This document shows positions 1 through 5,735 of a stretch of 35,439 nucleotides of DNA, piece after piece; position 1 is the first letter of the stretch, and each line of letters opens with the position of its first letter. This stretch comes from DSNY01 sp016861185 (GTDB lineage Bacteria; Pseudomonadota; Gammaproteobacteria; Burkholderiales; Burkholderiaceae_F), in contig SZOR01000033.1 of NCBI GenBank assembly GCA_030263275.1, positions 1 to 35,439 on the forward strand, in the 5' to 3' direction. Below the pieces are notes generated by a model. It was given only the letters and a program-made list of their open reading frames with translations, searched no databases and had not been told where the DNA came from. The position numbers were made by a program, and so were the translations under genes.

Positions 1-578
1 ACATGTCGGCCGTGTCCATGCTCAAGAACGCCGGCGAGGTGGACCCCAAGGTCTGGGGCAACGGCCAGGTGAAGCTCATCAAGCGCGCCGCATCCTACCG
101 CGAGGTCGAGCGCATCCTCGTGCATCCGGCGCTCAAGAAGGCGCTGTGCGAGGCCGCCGGCACGGATCGCGAATGGCTGAGCAAGGTGCGCCCCTACTTC
201 GGCCACTACTACCATTTCCACCTGCGCATCGGATGCCCGAAGGGCTCGTCGAACTGTCAGGCTCAGCCGCCGGTGCCGGGCGGCGACGGCTGCGGCGCCG
301 AGCTGACCGACGCGACGATCACCGTGACGAGCCTCGGCGACCAGGGCGTGGCCTCCGTCTTCGGCGTCATCTTTCCGCCGCAGGTCGCGATCGTCGGCTT
401 CGGTCGCGTCGTCGAGCGGCCGTGGGCCGTCGGCGACCAGGTGCGCACGGTGCCGGTCGTCAGCGCCACGCTTGCCGCCGATCATCGCGCGAGCGACGGC
501 CACCGCGGCGGACTGCTGCTGGCGGCCATCCGCGACCGCTTGCAGGAGCCCGACCAACTTGCGAAGGGGGCCGAGTGA
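1..578 (+). CDS. Chimeric frame: MepA-like murein endopeptidase C-terminus joined to 2-oxoacid dehydrogenase E2 C-terminus (5' partial)
   Basis: The frame is open at the left edge, so the start lies outside the window. Residues encoded up to about nt 300 match the C-terminal part of penicillin-insensitive murein endopeptidase MepA: KVRPYFGHYYHFHLRIGCP carries the HxH metal-site region, and the GDGCGAEL segment follows as in E. coli MepA. From about nt 300 the same frame becomes the C-terminal third of a lipoyl-dependent E2 acyltransferase: ELTDATITVTSLGDQG, then the catalytic HxxxDG motif in ADHRASDG. The E2 lipoyl and peripheral-subunit-binding domains and most of its catalytic domain are missing. 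No stop or frameshift lies between the halves. The E2 part fits the ACP gene that follows and overlaps it by four bases. A natural deletion fusion and an assembly join are both possible. The two family assignments are firm; a functional fused product is doubtful. Confidence 0.75.
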   Translation, partial: MSAVSMLKNAGEVDPKVWGNGQVKLIKRAASYREVERILVHPALKKALCEAAGTDREWLSKVRPYFGHYYHFHLRIGCPKGSSNCQAQPPVPGGDGCGAELTDATITVTSLGDQGVASVFGVIFPPQVAIVGFGRVVERPWAVGDQVRTVPVVSATLAADHRASDGHRGGLLLAAIRDRLQEPDQLAKGAE

Positions 579-823
579 ACCGCGACGAACTGAAGCAGGC
601 GATCGTGCAGACGCTCGCGACGATCGCGCCCGAAATCGACGCCGAAGCGCTGAAGGCGGACAAGCCGCTGCGCGATCAGGTCGACCTCGATTCGGCCGAC
701 TGGCTGAACTTCCTCGTCGCGCTGCACGCGCGCACCGGCGTCGACATCCCGGACGCCGACGCGGCGAAGCTCACGACGCTCGACAGGCTGGTCGACTACT
801 GCGGGCGGAAGCTGGGCGCCTGA
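575..823 (+). CDS. Acyl carrier protein, E2-associated type
   Basis: This is an 82-residue ACP-like protein. The 4'-phosphopantetheine attachment serine is Ser40 in DLDSADWLNFL; classical ACPs have DSL at this point, and the DS-x-x-x-L-N-F form is typical of small ACPs encoded beside 2-oxoacid dehydrogenase E2 genes. The C-terminal helix pattern (VDIPDADAAKLTTLDRLVDY) also fits. The GTG start at 575 overlaps the TGA stop of the E2 fragment (GTGA), which implies translational coupling. The natural acyl group and partner enzyme cannot be read from the sequence. It is unlikely to be the main fatty-acid-synthesis ACP, which normally sits beside fabF/fabD. Confidence 0.85.
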   Translation: MNRDELKQAIVQTLATIAPEIDAEALKADKPLRDQVDLDSADWLNFLVALHARTGVDIPDADAAKLTTLDRLVDYCGRKLGA

Positions 824-841
824 TTCCGCGGGGTTCGGCCG

Positions 842-858
842 GGACGACTAGGTCGTCC
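842..858. terminator. Hairpin between convergent genes
   Basis: A perfect 7-bp stem (GGACGAC / GTCGTCC) with a three-base TAG loop lies in the 38-bp gap between the convergent ACP and BON genes. It has no T-run, so intrinsic termination is only possible, not shown. Its position suits a bidirectional transcript end. Confidence 0.4.
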
Positions 859-861
859 GCG

Positions 862-1587
862 CTACGGACTCACTTCGAGCCGGTTGACGACCCTGTCGAC
901 CGCGAACAGCGCCCAGGCGTCGAACTCGGCGCGGCGCCGCTGGGCGTCGCTGCGCACCTGGCCTTCGAGCGTGATGACGTAGTTCTCGACCCGCGCGGCG
1001 ATCCGGTCGGACTCGACGAGCGGATCCATCTCCAGCACGAGCCGCAGCGCGTCGGCGACTTCGTCCTCGTTGTCCTCCTCGGGCGGCGTGACCGCGAGCG
1101 AGTTGACGACGTCGCGGCACCCCGGCGTCCACCACGCGAGCACGCCCGCAATGCGCTTGTGCGACAGGCTGATCACGTCGCCTTCGAGCGTGACGATGCC
1201 GCGGTCGACCGCGATCTCGATGGCACCCGCGCCGGTGTGGCCCGCGTCGCGCAGCGTCTCGACGCGGTCCCCGGCGTGCACGCGGATCGTGCAGTTCTTC
1301 AACTCGGGCTGGCTCAGCAGGAAGGCGCACAGCGAGTCGCGGATCGCGCCGTCGCCCTTCGTTTGCGCGGGAACGACGTGCAGCCGGTCGACGATGCCGC
1401 GGATGTCTTCGACTCCGGCCGCCAGCTCGAGCGCAAGCTTCTTCGCGGCGATATCTTCGACGTCGCCCTCCAGGACGACGGCGCCTTCGACGAAGTCGAT
1501 GCGGATTGGGTGGCGGTGCAGGTTGATCCGCGGCTCCCGTTCGAGCAGACCTTGCACCTTCTTGATGACGGCTCTCTTGTCGAGCAT
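862..1587 (-). CDS. Triple BON-domain protein
   Basis: A 241-residue protein that appears to hold three BON (OsmY/nodulation) repeats, at about residues 5-72, 80-165 and 172-240. Each has the pattern of an initial helix, a V-x-L-E-G-x-V strand (VVLEGDVEDIAAKK, IVTLEGDVISLSHK, VITLEGQVRSDAQR) and a final V-x-N/D-R/S-L segment. BON domains bind membranes or phospholipid and are common in osmotic and stress proteins. No signal peptide is visible, so it is predicted cytoplasmic or peripheral to the membrane. The ATG at 1587 was chosen because GGAG lies about 10 bases upstream; the longer frame to 1656 has no such site. It is the last of a run of single stress-type genes on this strand. Confidence 0.85.
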   Translation of the reverse strand: MLDKRAVIKKVQGLLEREPRINLHRHPIRIDFVEGAVVLEGDVEDIAAKKLALELAAGVEDIRGIVDRLHVVPAQTKGDGAIRDSLCAFLLSQPELKNCTIRVHAGDRVETLRDAGHTGAGAIEIAVDRGIVTLEGDVISLSHKRIAGVLAWWTPGCRDVVNSLAVTPPEEDNEDEVADALRLVLEMDPLVESDRIAARVENYVITLEGQVRSDAQRRRAEFDAWALFAVDRVVNRLEVSP

Positions 1588-1656
1588 CGGTTCGATCTCC
1601 GTGGGGCCGATCCGGTGACGGCGCCGCGCGTCGCGCGCGGTGGCCTGCGCCGCCAC

Positions 1657-2187
1657 CTACACGGGAGCGTAATCGAGCGGCCAACGCGCCGCGAGAAAGG
1701 CGATCACGTTCAGGTCGGCCCCGGACGACGTGTAGGTCCACGCCGATGCGCCGGACTGCAGTTTGGCAAGCTTCTTCGGCCGCAAGTTGACCGCGCGCGG
1801 CGGCAGATGACGCGCATTCAGCGTCGCGGCGTCTTCGGCGTGCGTCGGGTCGTCCCGGTAAAAGAGCCACTCGCGAACGAACGCATCTTGCAGTCGTTCG
1901 AGCTCGTGGCACAGCGCTTCCGGAATCGGCCCGCGCTCGATCGGAATCTCGCCGTCGGCTGCAACGATCAGCCAGCGGCCGTGCACGTCGTTCTGCACGG
2001 AGCGGAAAAAGACCGCGTCTTCCTTCGCGTAATAGTCCTCGAGCGCGAAGAAGCACGCCGGCTGGGTCTGGCCACGCATGCCGGTGAACCAGCCGTAGAC
2101 GTGATGGCCCTGCACGAGCCAGAACGCCGCGCACAGCAGGCCGGCCCCGTGCGGTGCGTAAGTGACGTGAACGTGCGGTTCGATCAT
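1657..2187 (-). CDS. Protein of unknown function, 176 aa
   Basis: Not recognised. The ATG at 2187 has a strong AGGAGG-type ribosome binding site, and codon use resembles the neighbours, so it is very probably a real gene. The protein is soluble, with a histidine- and aromatic-rich N terminus (MIEPHVHVTYAPHGAGLLCA, HHVYGWFTGMRGQT), a central acidic helix (PEALCHELERLQDAFVREW) and a basic Pro/Arg segment (LPPRAVNLRPKKL). There are two cysteines before the middle and no CxxC. It lies between a BON protein and an HPF/cold-shock protein, so a stress role is only a guess from position. The gene ends 69 bp from the BON start and may be cotranscribed with it. Confidence 0.7.
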   Translation of the reverse strand: MIEPHVHVTYAPHGAGLLCAAFWLVQGHHVYGWFTGMRGQTQPACFFALEDYYAKEDAVFFRSVQNDVHGRWLIVAADGEIPIERGPIPEALCHELERLQDAFVREWLFYRDDPTHAEDAATLNARHLPPRAVNLRPKKLAKLQSGASAWTYTSSGADLNVIAFLAARWPLDYAPV

Positions 2188-2239
2188 CGTGACCTCCTGC
2201 TTCCATCCAGCTCGTCGCCGCGTACAGCGTCTCTTGGTC

Positions 2240-2275
2240 TTCCCCCCTTGTAAACAGGGGATCGAGGGGGAGATC
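2240..2275. repeat. C-rich/G-rich hairpin repeat, copy 1
   Basis: A block of CCCCCC, then TTGTAAACA, then GGGG-ATCGA-GGGGG. It shares the layout of the copies at 2308, 2394, 9539 and 20735: a C-run, a short AT-rich loop, a G-run and often a second G-run after (A/C)-C/T-CGA. Confidence 0.7.
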
Positions 2276-2283
2276 CGATTCGC

Positions 2284-2300
2284 ACGCACCAAAGGTGCGT
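2284..2300. repeat. Small perfect hairpin
   Basis: ACGCACC-AAA-GGTGCGT forms a 7-bp stem with a three-base loop between two C-rich/G-rich repeats. It may be part of a compound repeat or an attenuating structure; no role is shown. Confidence 0.45.
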
Positions 2301-2307
2301 CCGTCTT

Positions 2308-2344
2308 CCTCCCCCTTTTGCAGAGGGGGACCGAGGGGGATTTC
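2308..2344. repeat. C-rich/G-rich hairpin repeat, copy 2
   Basis: The block is CTCCCCCTTTTGCAGAGGGGG followed by ACCGAGGGGGATTT. It is the fullest copy, with both downstream G-runs. It lies about 30 bp from copy 1 in the same orientation. Confidence 0.75.
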
Positions 2345-2393
2345 GCGGGCGCGGCGACCCGGATCGACGCTTCGATTGCTTGCGGGCATCTCA

Positions 2394-2427
2394 GAATCCC
2401 CCCGTCGCCCTTTACGAAGGGGGGCCG
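2394..2427. repeat. C-rich/G-rich hairpin repeat, copy 3
   Basis: AATCCCCCCGTCGCCCTTTACGAAGGGGGG. It is in the opposite orientation to copies 1 and 2: the AATCCCCC arm comes first. It ends about a dozen bases from the stop of the HPF/cold-shock gene and could act as its 3' hairpin. Confidence 0.75.
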
Positions 2428-2439
2428 TTGAGGGAGCCA

Positions 2440-2982
2440 TCACGCGCCGTGCTTGCCGACGCTGACGCGCTTGGCTTGCGGGCCTTCGTCGGCCATCTCT
2501 TCGATGAACTGCACGGGCGTGCCCGGTTCGAGGCGATCGAAGTCGGGGTGCGCGACGTTGGTGCGGCTGAAGTACAGCTCGCGGCCGTCGGCGGTCTCGA
2601 TGAAGCCGTAGCCTTCGCCGGGGAACACGCGCGCGACCCTGCCGTGCTGCGCGACCTCGTGCACCTTGACGTCGCCGCGCTGTTCCCGAATCACCTCCTC
2701 GAGCTGGCGTTTGGCCGAGTCGAACGCGTCGCGCAGCGCCACGTACACGTCCTCGCGATGGTCGCGCGTGACGACGATCTCCCTGCCGGGCACGCGCAGG
2801 TCGAGTCGGACCGTGAACTCGCGGCCCTGCTGATGGTGCTTGCGCGTCTGCTCGACGGCCACGCGGCAGCTCGTCATCCGCGGATAGAACTGCTCGAGCT
2901 TGGCGGCGCGCTCGCGGATGTCGGCTTCGAGCGCGTCCGAATGCTCCATCTGGCGCATCGTGATCTGCGGTGGAACTTGCAT
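2440..2982 (-). CDS. HPF/RaiA-like ribosome-associated protein with C-terminal cold-shock domain
   Basis: A 180-residue two-domain protein. Residues 1-105 resemble the ribosome hibernation factor HPF/RaiA fold (early ALEADIRERAAKLEQFYPRM helix, then strands and the YVALRDAFDSAKRQLEE helix). Residues about 113-175 form a cold-shock domain with an RNP1-like GYGFIET and an RNP2-like ELYFSRTNV. HPF domains bind the 30S decoding region and idle ribosomes; cold-shock domains bind single-stranded RNA or DNA. Together they suggest a stress-induced ribosome or RNA protector. The ATG at 2982 has AAGGAAGG upstream. It is shorter than long-form HPF and lacks that form's dimerisation tail. The combination is known in beta- and gammaproteobacteria as an annotated family, but its role is little studied. 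Confidence 0.88.
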   Translation of the reverse strand: MQVPPQITMRQMEHSDALEADIRERAAKLEQFYPRMTSCRVAVEQTRKHHQQGREFTVRLDLRVPGREIVVTRDHREDVYVALRDAFDSAKRQLEEVIREQRGDVKVHEVAQHGRVARVFPGEGYGFIETADGRELYFSRTNVAHPDFDRLEPGTPVQFIEEMADEGPQAKRVSVGKHGA

Positions 2983-3147
2983 CGGCCACCTTCCTTTCGT
3001 CGCTTCGCCGCGGTCGCCGTCGCCGGAGCACAGAGCAGCACCGAGCCCATGCGATCGAGATCGCGCAGATGATCAGCCACCGGAGTCGCCGAGGACGGAG
3101 CCGGCAGCTTCGCGCGTGCGCCGGGTCGGCGCACTACGCCCGCCGGC

Positions 3148-3630
3148 TCAGCGCGCCCAGTTAACGCGCAGCAGGTTCTCTTCCTTGTTGTAGCGAAACT
3201 CCAGTTCGCCCTTGTACGCGGCATGGACTGCCTCGCCGATATCGCGCGCCAGATGGGTGTCGGTCGTCGTGATCTGCACGCCGCCTTCGACGTCCTCGAT
3301 CCCCATGATCCGTTCGAGCGGATGCTCGGCCTTCTCGTGCGCTTCGCGATTGCGCGCCAGGTGCACGATCTCGTCGCGATGCGCTGCGAAGAAGTCGCCT
3401 TTCAGCGTCACGTAACCCGCGGGAAACCGGTCATGGATCCGATGGCACGCCGGGCAAAGCGCTTCGTGCGCTTCGGACGGCGCCGTCGTCCATTGCCAGC
3501 GGCCGCCCTCATAGACGGCTCCGCAATCCGGACAGCGCGTCGGTTCCGGCAGTTTCTTGTGGGACTTGTAGCTGTCATGAACGAAATCCTGGCGCAGTTC
3601 CTCGCGCCAACCGCCGTGTTTGGTTTTCAT
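3148..3630 (-). CDS. BCAM0308-family zinc-ribbon protein
   Basis: A 160-residue protein with two CxxC pairs (CPDC at 33-36 and CPAC at 59-62), a probable zinc ribbon. After it come a conserved-looking VTLKGDFFAAHRDEI segment, HPLERIM and a C-terminal mixed region (ITTTDTHLARDIGEAVHAAY, then KEENLLRVNW). From memory it matches the family named after Burkholderia cenocepacia BCAM0308, which lies in that species' low-oxygen-activated locus; some databases relate its C-terminus to NMD3. Molecular function is unknown. A GAGGAAG ribosome binding site precedes the ATG at 3630. An FNR/Anr-like site and a -10-like hexamer sit at the right spacing upstream, consistent with induction at low oxygen. Confidence 0.8.
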   Translation of the reverse strand: MKTKHGGWREELRQDFVHDSYKSHKKLPEPTRCPDCGAVYEGGRWQWTTAPSEAHEALCPACHRIHDRFPAGYVTLKGDFFAAHRDEIVHLARNREAHEKAEHPLERIMGIEDVEGGVQITTTDTHLARDIGEAVHAAYKGELEFRYNKEENLLRVNWAR

Positions 3631-3659
3631 CGTCTTCCTCGACTGCTGCTCACCAATCC

Positions 3660-3700
3660 ACCATAGTCGCGCGCACGCCGGAACCGATGATTCCGGTCAA
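3660..3700 (-). promoter_or_regulatory. Candidate class II FNR/Anr-dependent promoter of the BCAM0308-family gene
   Basis: On the minus strand 3700-3687 reads TTGACCGGAATCAT, eight of ten defined positions of the FNR consensus TTGAT-N4-ATCAA. A TATGGT hexamer (3665-3660) follows and would put transcription start near 3652-3653. The box centre is then about 41 bases upstream of the start, the usual spacing for FNR-activated promoters. The leader would be about 22 bases before ATG 3630. Confidence 0.5.
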
Positions 3701-3877
3701 GCGCAGCGGCATCGGGCCGGCGCACCCGCCGCGCCGGCCGCGTTGCGCCGCGCGAAGCGTGCTGTCACCGATGCGCGCCCCTTGCGGCCGCGTCGGCTGC
3801 AGACCGTGCAGCCATGAACGCAAAGGATCCGCTGCAACGGGGTCACCGTTTCCGGTGCGCGGTGTGCGAAGCGCTCG

Positions 3878-4342
3878 TCAGTGCACGGCGGCCGTTTCCT
3901 CCAGACGCTGCCGAACGTAGCGGCCGACCAATAGCGCCGCCGGGTACATCACCTGCTCCTCCGTCTGTGCGTGCAGCGTCAGCGCGTGCGCGAAGGCGAC
4001 GATGTCGTCGCGGCCGGCACGCCGGGCCGCGGCCGCCAGCCGGTGGAGCGCGCCGACGATCGCCTTGTGCTCGGCGAGCATCGTCGGCAGCTCGGCCGCA
4101 AGGCGGTCGGTCAGCTTGAGCACGTCCGCCATGTCCGGCGTGACTTCGCCCTGCGCGAGCGGCAGCAGCAGACCCAGCGCAGGCAGTGCGAACTCGTCCT
4201 CCTTGACGAAGTGCGGATGCATCAGCGCGGCGAGCGCCTTGGCCGCTTCGCCGACTTCGCCGCCGGCTTGCGTCGCCCGGCGTAGGCGTTCATGCAGTTC
4301 TTCGTGCTCCTCGCGGAGCGGAAGCGGGATCTCGAGTTTCAT
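3878..4342 (-). CDS. Hemerythrin-like di-iron domain protein
   Basis: A 154-residue all-helical protein of the hemerythrin/HHE family, which binds a non-haem di-iron centre and senses or carries O2, NO or iron. Probable ligands are His13/His17 (EEHEELHE), His42 or His44 and Glu48 (HPHFVKEDE), His92 (LAEHKAIV), and His124 with Glu128 (LHAQTEEQ). The ATG at 4342 follows a GGGAGGA site; the upstream in-frame ATG at 4363 has none. There is no partner domain, so it is a stand-alone hemerythrin, comparable to the YtfE-like or microaerobic O2-binding types. A near-consensus FNR/Anr box lies 181 bp upstream of the start. The exact role is uncertain. Confidence 0.85.
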   Translation of the reverse strand: MKLEIPLPLREEHEELHERLRRATQAGGEVGEAAKALAALMHPHFVKEDEFALPALGLLLPLAQGEVTPDMADVLKLTDRLAAELPTMLAEHKAIVGALHRLAAAARRAGRDDIVAFAHALTLHAQTEEQVMYPAALLVGRYVRQRLEETAAVH

Positions 4343-4644
4343 CGCGGTCCTCCCTTTCGGCATTCACGTCCGGATCCGGCCGGGCGCTCGAACGGCGTCT
4401 GCCCGCATTCCTCAACGCTCGGCCGGAGCACCGTCTTGCCGCCGGTCTTCGCATCGGCAGCGGCGCCGACACCGGCGGATCCCTAGTCCAGCCTCGTCCG
4501 CGCGACACTGCCGGTCTTGATGGCCGTCAATCTCCCGCGGCCGGCTCACGCGTTCGCGCGAGCGCACGCCGGGCGCCTCGATCGCACCGCGCAGATTGCG
4601 GCCCATTCGGCGCGAAGTCGGCCGATCCTCCGCTCGACGTCCGC
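4343..4644. other. Gene-free spacer with leader of the hemerythrin gene
   Basis: This 302-bp stretch separates the DUF504 stop from the hemerythrin start. No frame has both a start codon and a ribosome binding site. A short minus-strand frame ending in an ATGA overlap with the hemerythrin start has no ATG. The one clear signal is the FNR/Anr-like palindrome at 4517-4530. If it drives the hemerythrin gene, the leader is about 140 nt long and could hold a structure or a small RNA. Confidence 0.5.
4517..4530. promoter_or_regulatory. FNR/Anr-like palindrome
   Basis: TTGATGGCCGTCAA matches nine of ten defined positions of TTGAT-N4-ATCAA. It lies in non-coding sequence upstream of the hemerythrin gene. 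No convincing -10 hexamer was found at the ideal spacing on either strand, so the regulated start is unclear. Confidence 0.55.
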
Positions 4645-4914
4645 TCAGGCGTCTGTCGCAGGCGCCGGCCGGCACCAGATCAACTCGCCGTCGCGCCAGA
4701 CCTCGCGGACGCGATGCAGCGGGACTTCGTGCACCGAGCCCTCCGCTTCGATCGCGGTGAAGCGGGCGTGATCCGCCGGATCGAATTCGATGCGCGCGAA
4801 CGGCACGCGTACGACGGCGTGTGCGACGCGATCCCAGTAGCCGATGGTGAACTCGCCGCGGCCGAATTCGGGGTCCCAGCGGATGCGCGCGAGCAGCGCG
4901 TGAATCGGGGTCAT
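4645..4914 (-). CDS. DUF504 family protein
   Basis: An 89-residue protein covering essentially one DUF504 domain: IHALLARIRWDPEFGRGEF, then IGYWDRVAH and the conserved end VPLHRVREVWRDGELIW. DUF504 occurs widely in archaea and in scattered bacteria. Its biochemical role is not established, although it is sometimes linked with RNA metabolism by genome context. The start at 4914 lies 14 bp after the primase-polymerase stop, with only a weak ribosome binding site, so translation may be coupled. It is the last gene of the thioredoxin-like / primase / DUF504 run. Confidence 0.85.
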   Translation of the reverse strand: MTPIHALLARIRWDPEFGRGEFTIGYWDRVAHAVVRVPFARIEFDPADHARFTAIEAEGSVHEVPLHRVREVWRDGELIWCRPAPATDA

Positions 4915-4928
4915 TGCCAAACGCGCGT

Positions 4929-5735
4929 TCAACCGGCCGCACCCGCTTCGCGCTCGTGCAGCCGCGCGATGCTCGCCACGACGCGCGCGACCTCGTCGTC
5001 GGGCAAGGGCGGCCGGCAGCGCATGCGGTTCCACGCGAGCAGGAGTTCGAGCGCGACTTCGGGATCGACCCCGCGCCACAGCAGGTGGCCGCTCAGCGAA
5101 GCGAGCGTGTTGTTGCGTTCGCCTTCGACCACGCCCTCGCGGACCAGCCGGCGCCAGTGCGCGAGCGGATGACCCGACGGCGAGGCGCCGCGCAGCAGTG
5201 CCACGAACCACGCGGGCAGCGCCGCCGGCGCGAGCGCGTCCGGCGCGCGCCCCTTGACCCACGCGTAGCGCCGGCCGCTCGGGTGAATCGAAGGCGGCGC
5301 GACGACGCAGCCGCCCTCCCCTCTGAGATCGATGCCCCCGCGGAGGCCGACGCGGTTGTGCATCGCTGCGTCGGCTAGCGCGAAGTAGAGATGCCGGCCA
5401 CCCCCGCCGGTCGTCGCTTCGACCGTCGTCGGCAGCGCCTCGTGCGCGCGTTCGAGTTCGCGCAGGCTGTCGAGCCCGCCGTGCCGTGCATCGACGTCGA
5501 CGACGACGATGCTCGAGACGCGGCCGGTGACGATGCCGATGTTTGCATCGGGCCAGCGCGCGAACCATGCCGCGATCTCGCCGCCGTCGGCAATGCGCTG
5601 CTGGAACTCGAGCCACGGCACGAGCGGCCGCTTGCCGCGCGGCTCGATCGGGATCGGCGACCAGCCGCGCGCGGCGTAGGCGAGCGCTGCGGCTTCGCAG
5701 CCTGTCGCCTCGTTCGACAGCCGCCGGCTAGGCAT
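4929..5735 (-). CDS. Stand-alone bifunctional DNA primase/polymerase (archaeo-eukaryotic primase type)
   Basis: A 268-residue protein. Residues 10-175 form a prim-pol domain: the acidic pair D80 and D82 in VVVDVDARHGG, the nucleotide-binding GGGGRHLYF with His115, and D136 in GIDLRGEGG. Residues about 190-262 look like a primase C-terminal helical domain (ERNNTLASLSGHLLWRG, then PLPDDEVARVVASI). There is no helicase domain. Such enzymes usually belong to plasmids and phages, but no other mobile genes flank this one. The ATG at 5735 overlaps the end of the thioredoxin-like gene by eight bases (TAG within ATGCCTAG), suggesting coupling; an in-frame ATG at 5747 is an alternative. Pairing with a thiol enzyme and DUF504 is unusual. 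Possible roles are repair priming or a relic replication module. Confidence 0.85.
   Translation of the reverse strand: MPSRRLSNEATGCEAAALAYAARGWSPIPIEPRGKRPLVPWLEFQQRIADGGEIAAWFARWPDANIGIVTGRVSSIVVVDVDARHGGLDSLRELERAHEALPTTVEATTGGGGRHLYFALADAAMHNRVGLRGGIDLRGEGGCVVAPPSIHPSGRRYAWVKGRAPDALAPAALPAWFVALLRGASPSGHPLAHWRRLVREGVVEGERNNTLASLSGHLLWRGVDPEVALELLLAWNRMRCRPPLPDDEVARVVASIARLHEREAGAAG

Larger units (their letters stand above)
2188..2439. other. Repeat-rich intergenic stretch
   Basis: This 252-bp spacer holds three of the five C-rich/G-rich repeat copies and one separate small hairpin. No coding frame with a ribosome binding site was found. The promoter of the unknown 176-aa gene must lie here or upstream, but no clear -35/-10 pair was seen. 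Confidence 0.6.

Noticed and set aside
848..3031. A 727-codon open frame on the minus strand
   Set aside because: It crosses the BON, unknown and HPF-CSD genes in another frame and is Arg/Ala-rich with no motif. It is a shadow caused by high GC.
4343..4485. A short minus-strand frame of about 46 codons that ends in an ATGA overlap with hemerythrin
   Set aside because: It has no ATG, no ribosome binding site and an in-frame stop at 4483-4485. The overlap is explained by the hemerythrin start context.
4929..5735. Prophage or plasmid origin suggested by the primase-polymerase
   Set aside because: No integrase, repeats, att sites or other phage genes are near, and base composition looks like the neighbours.
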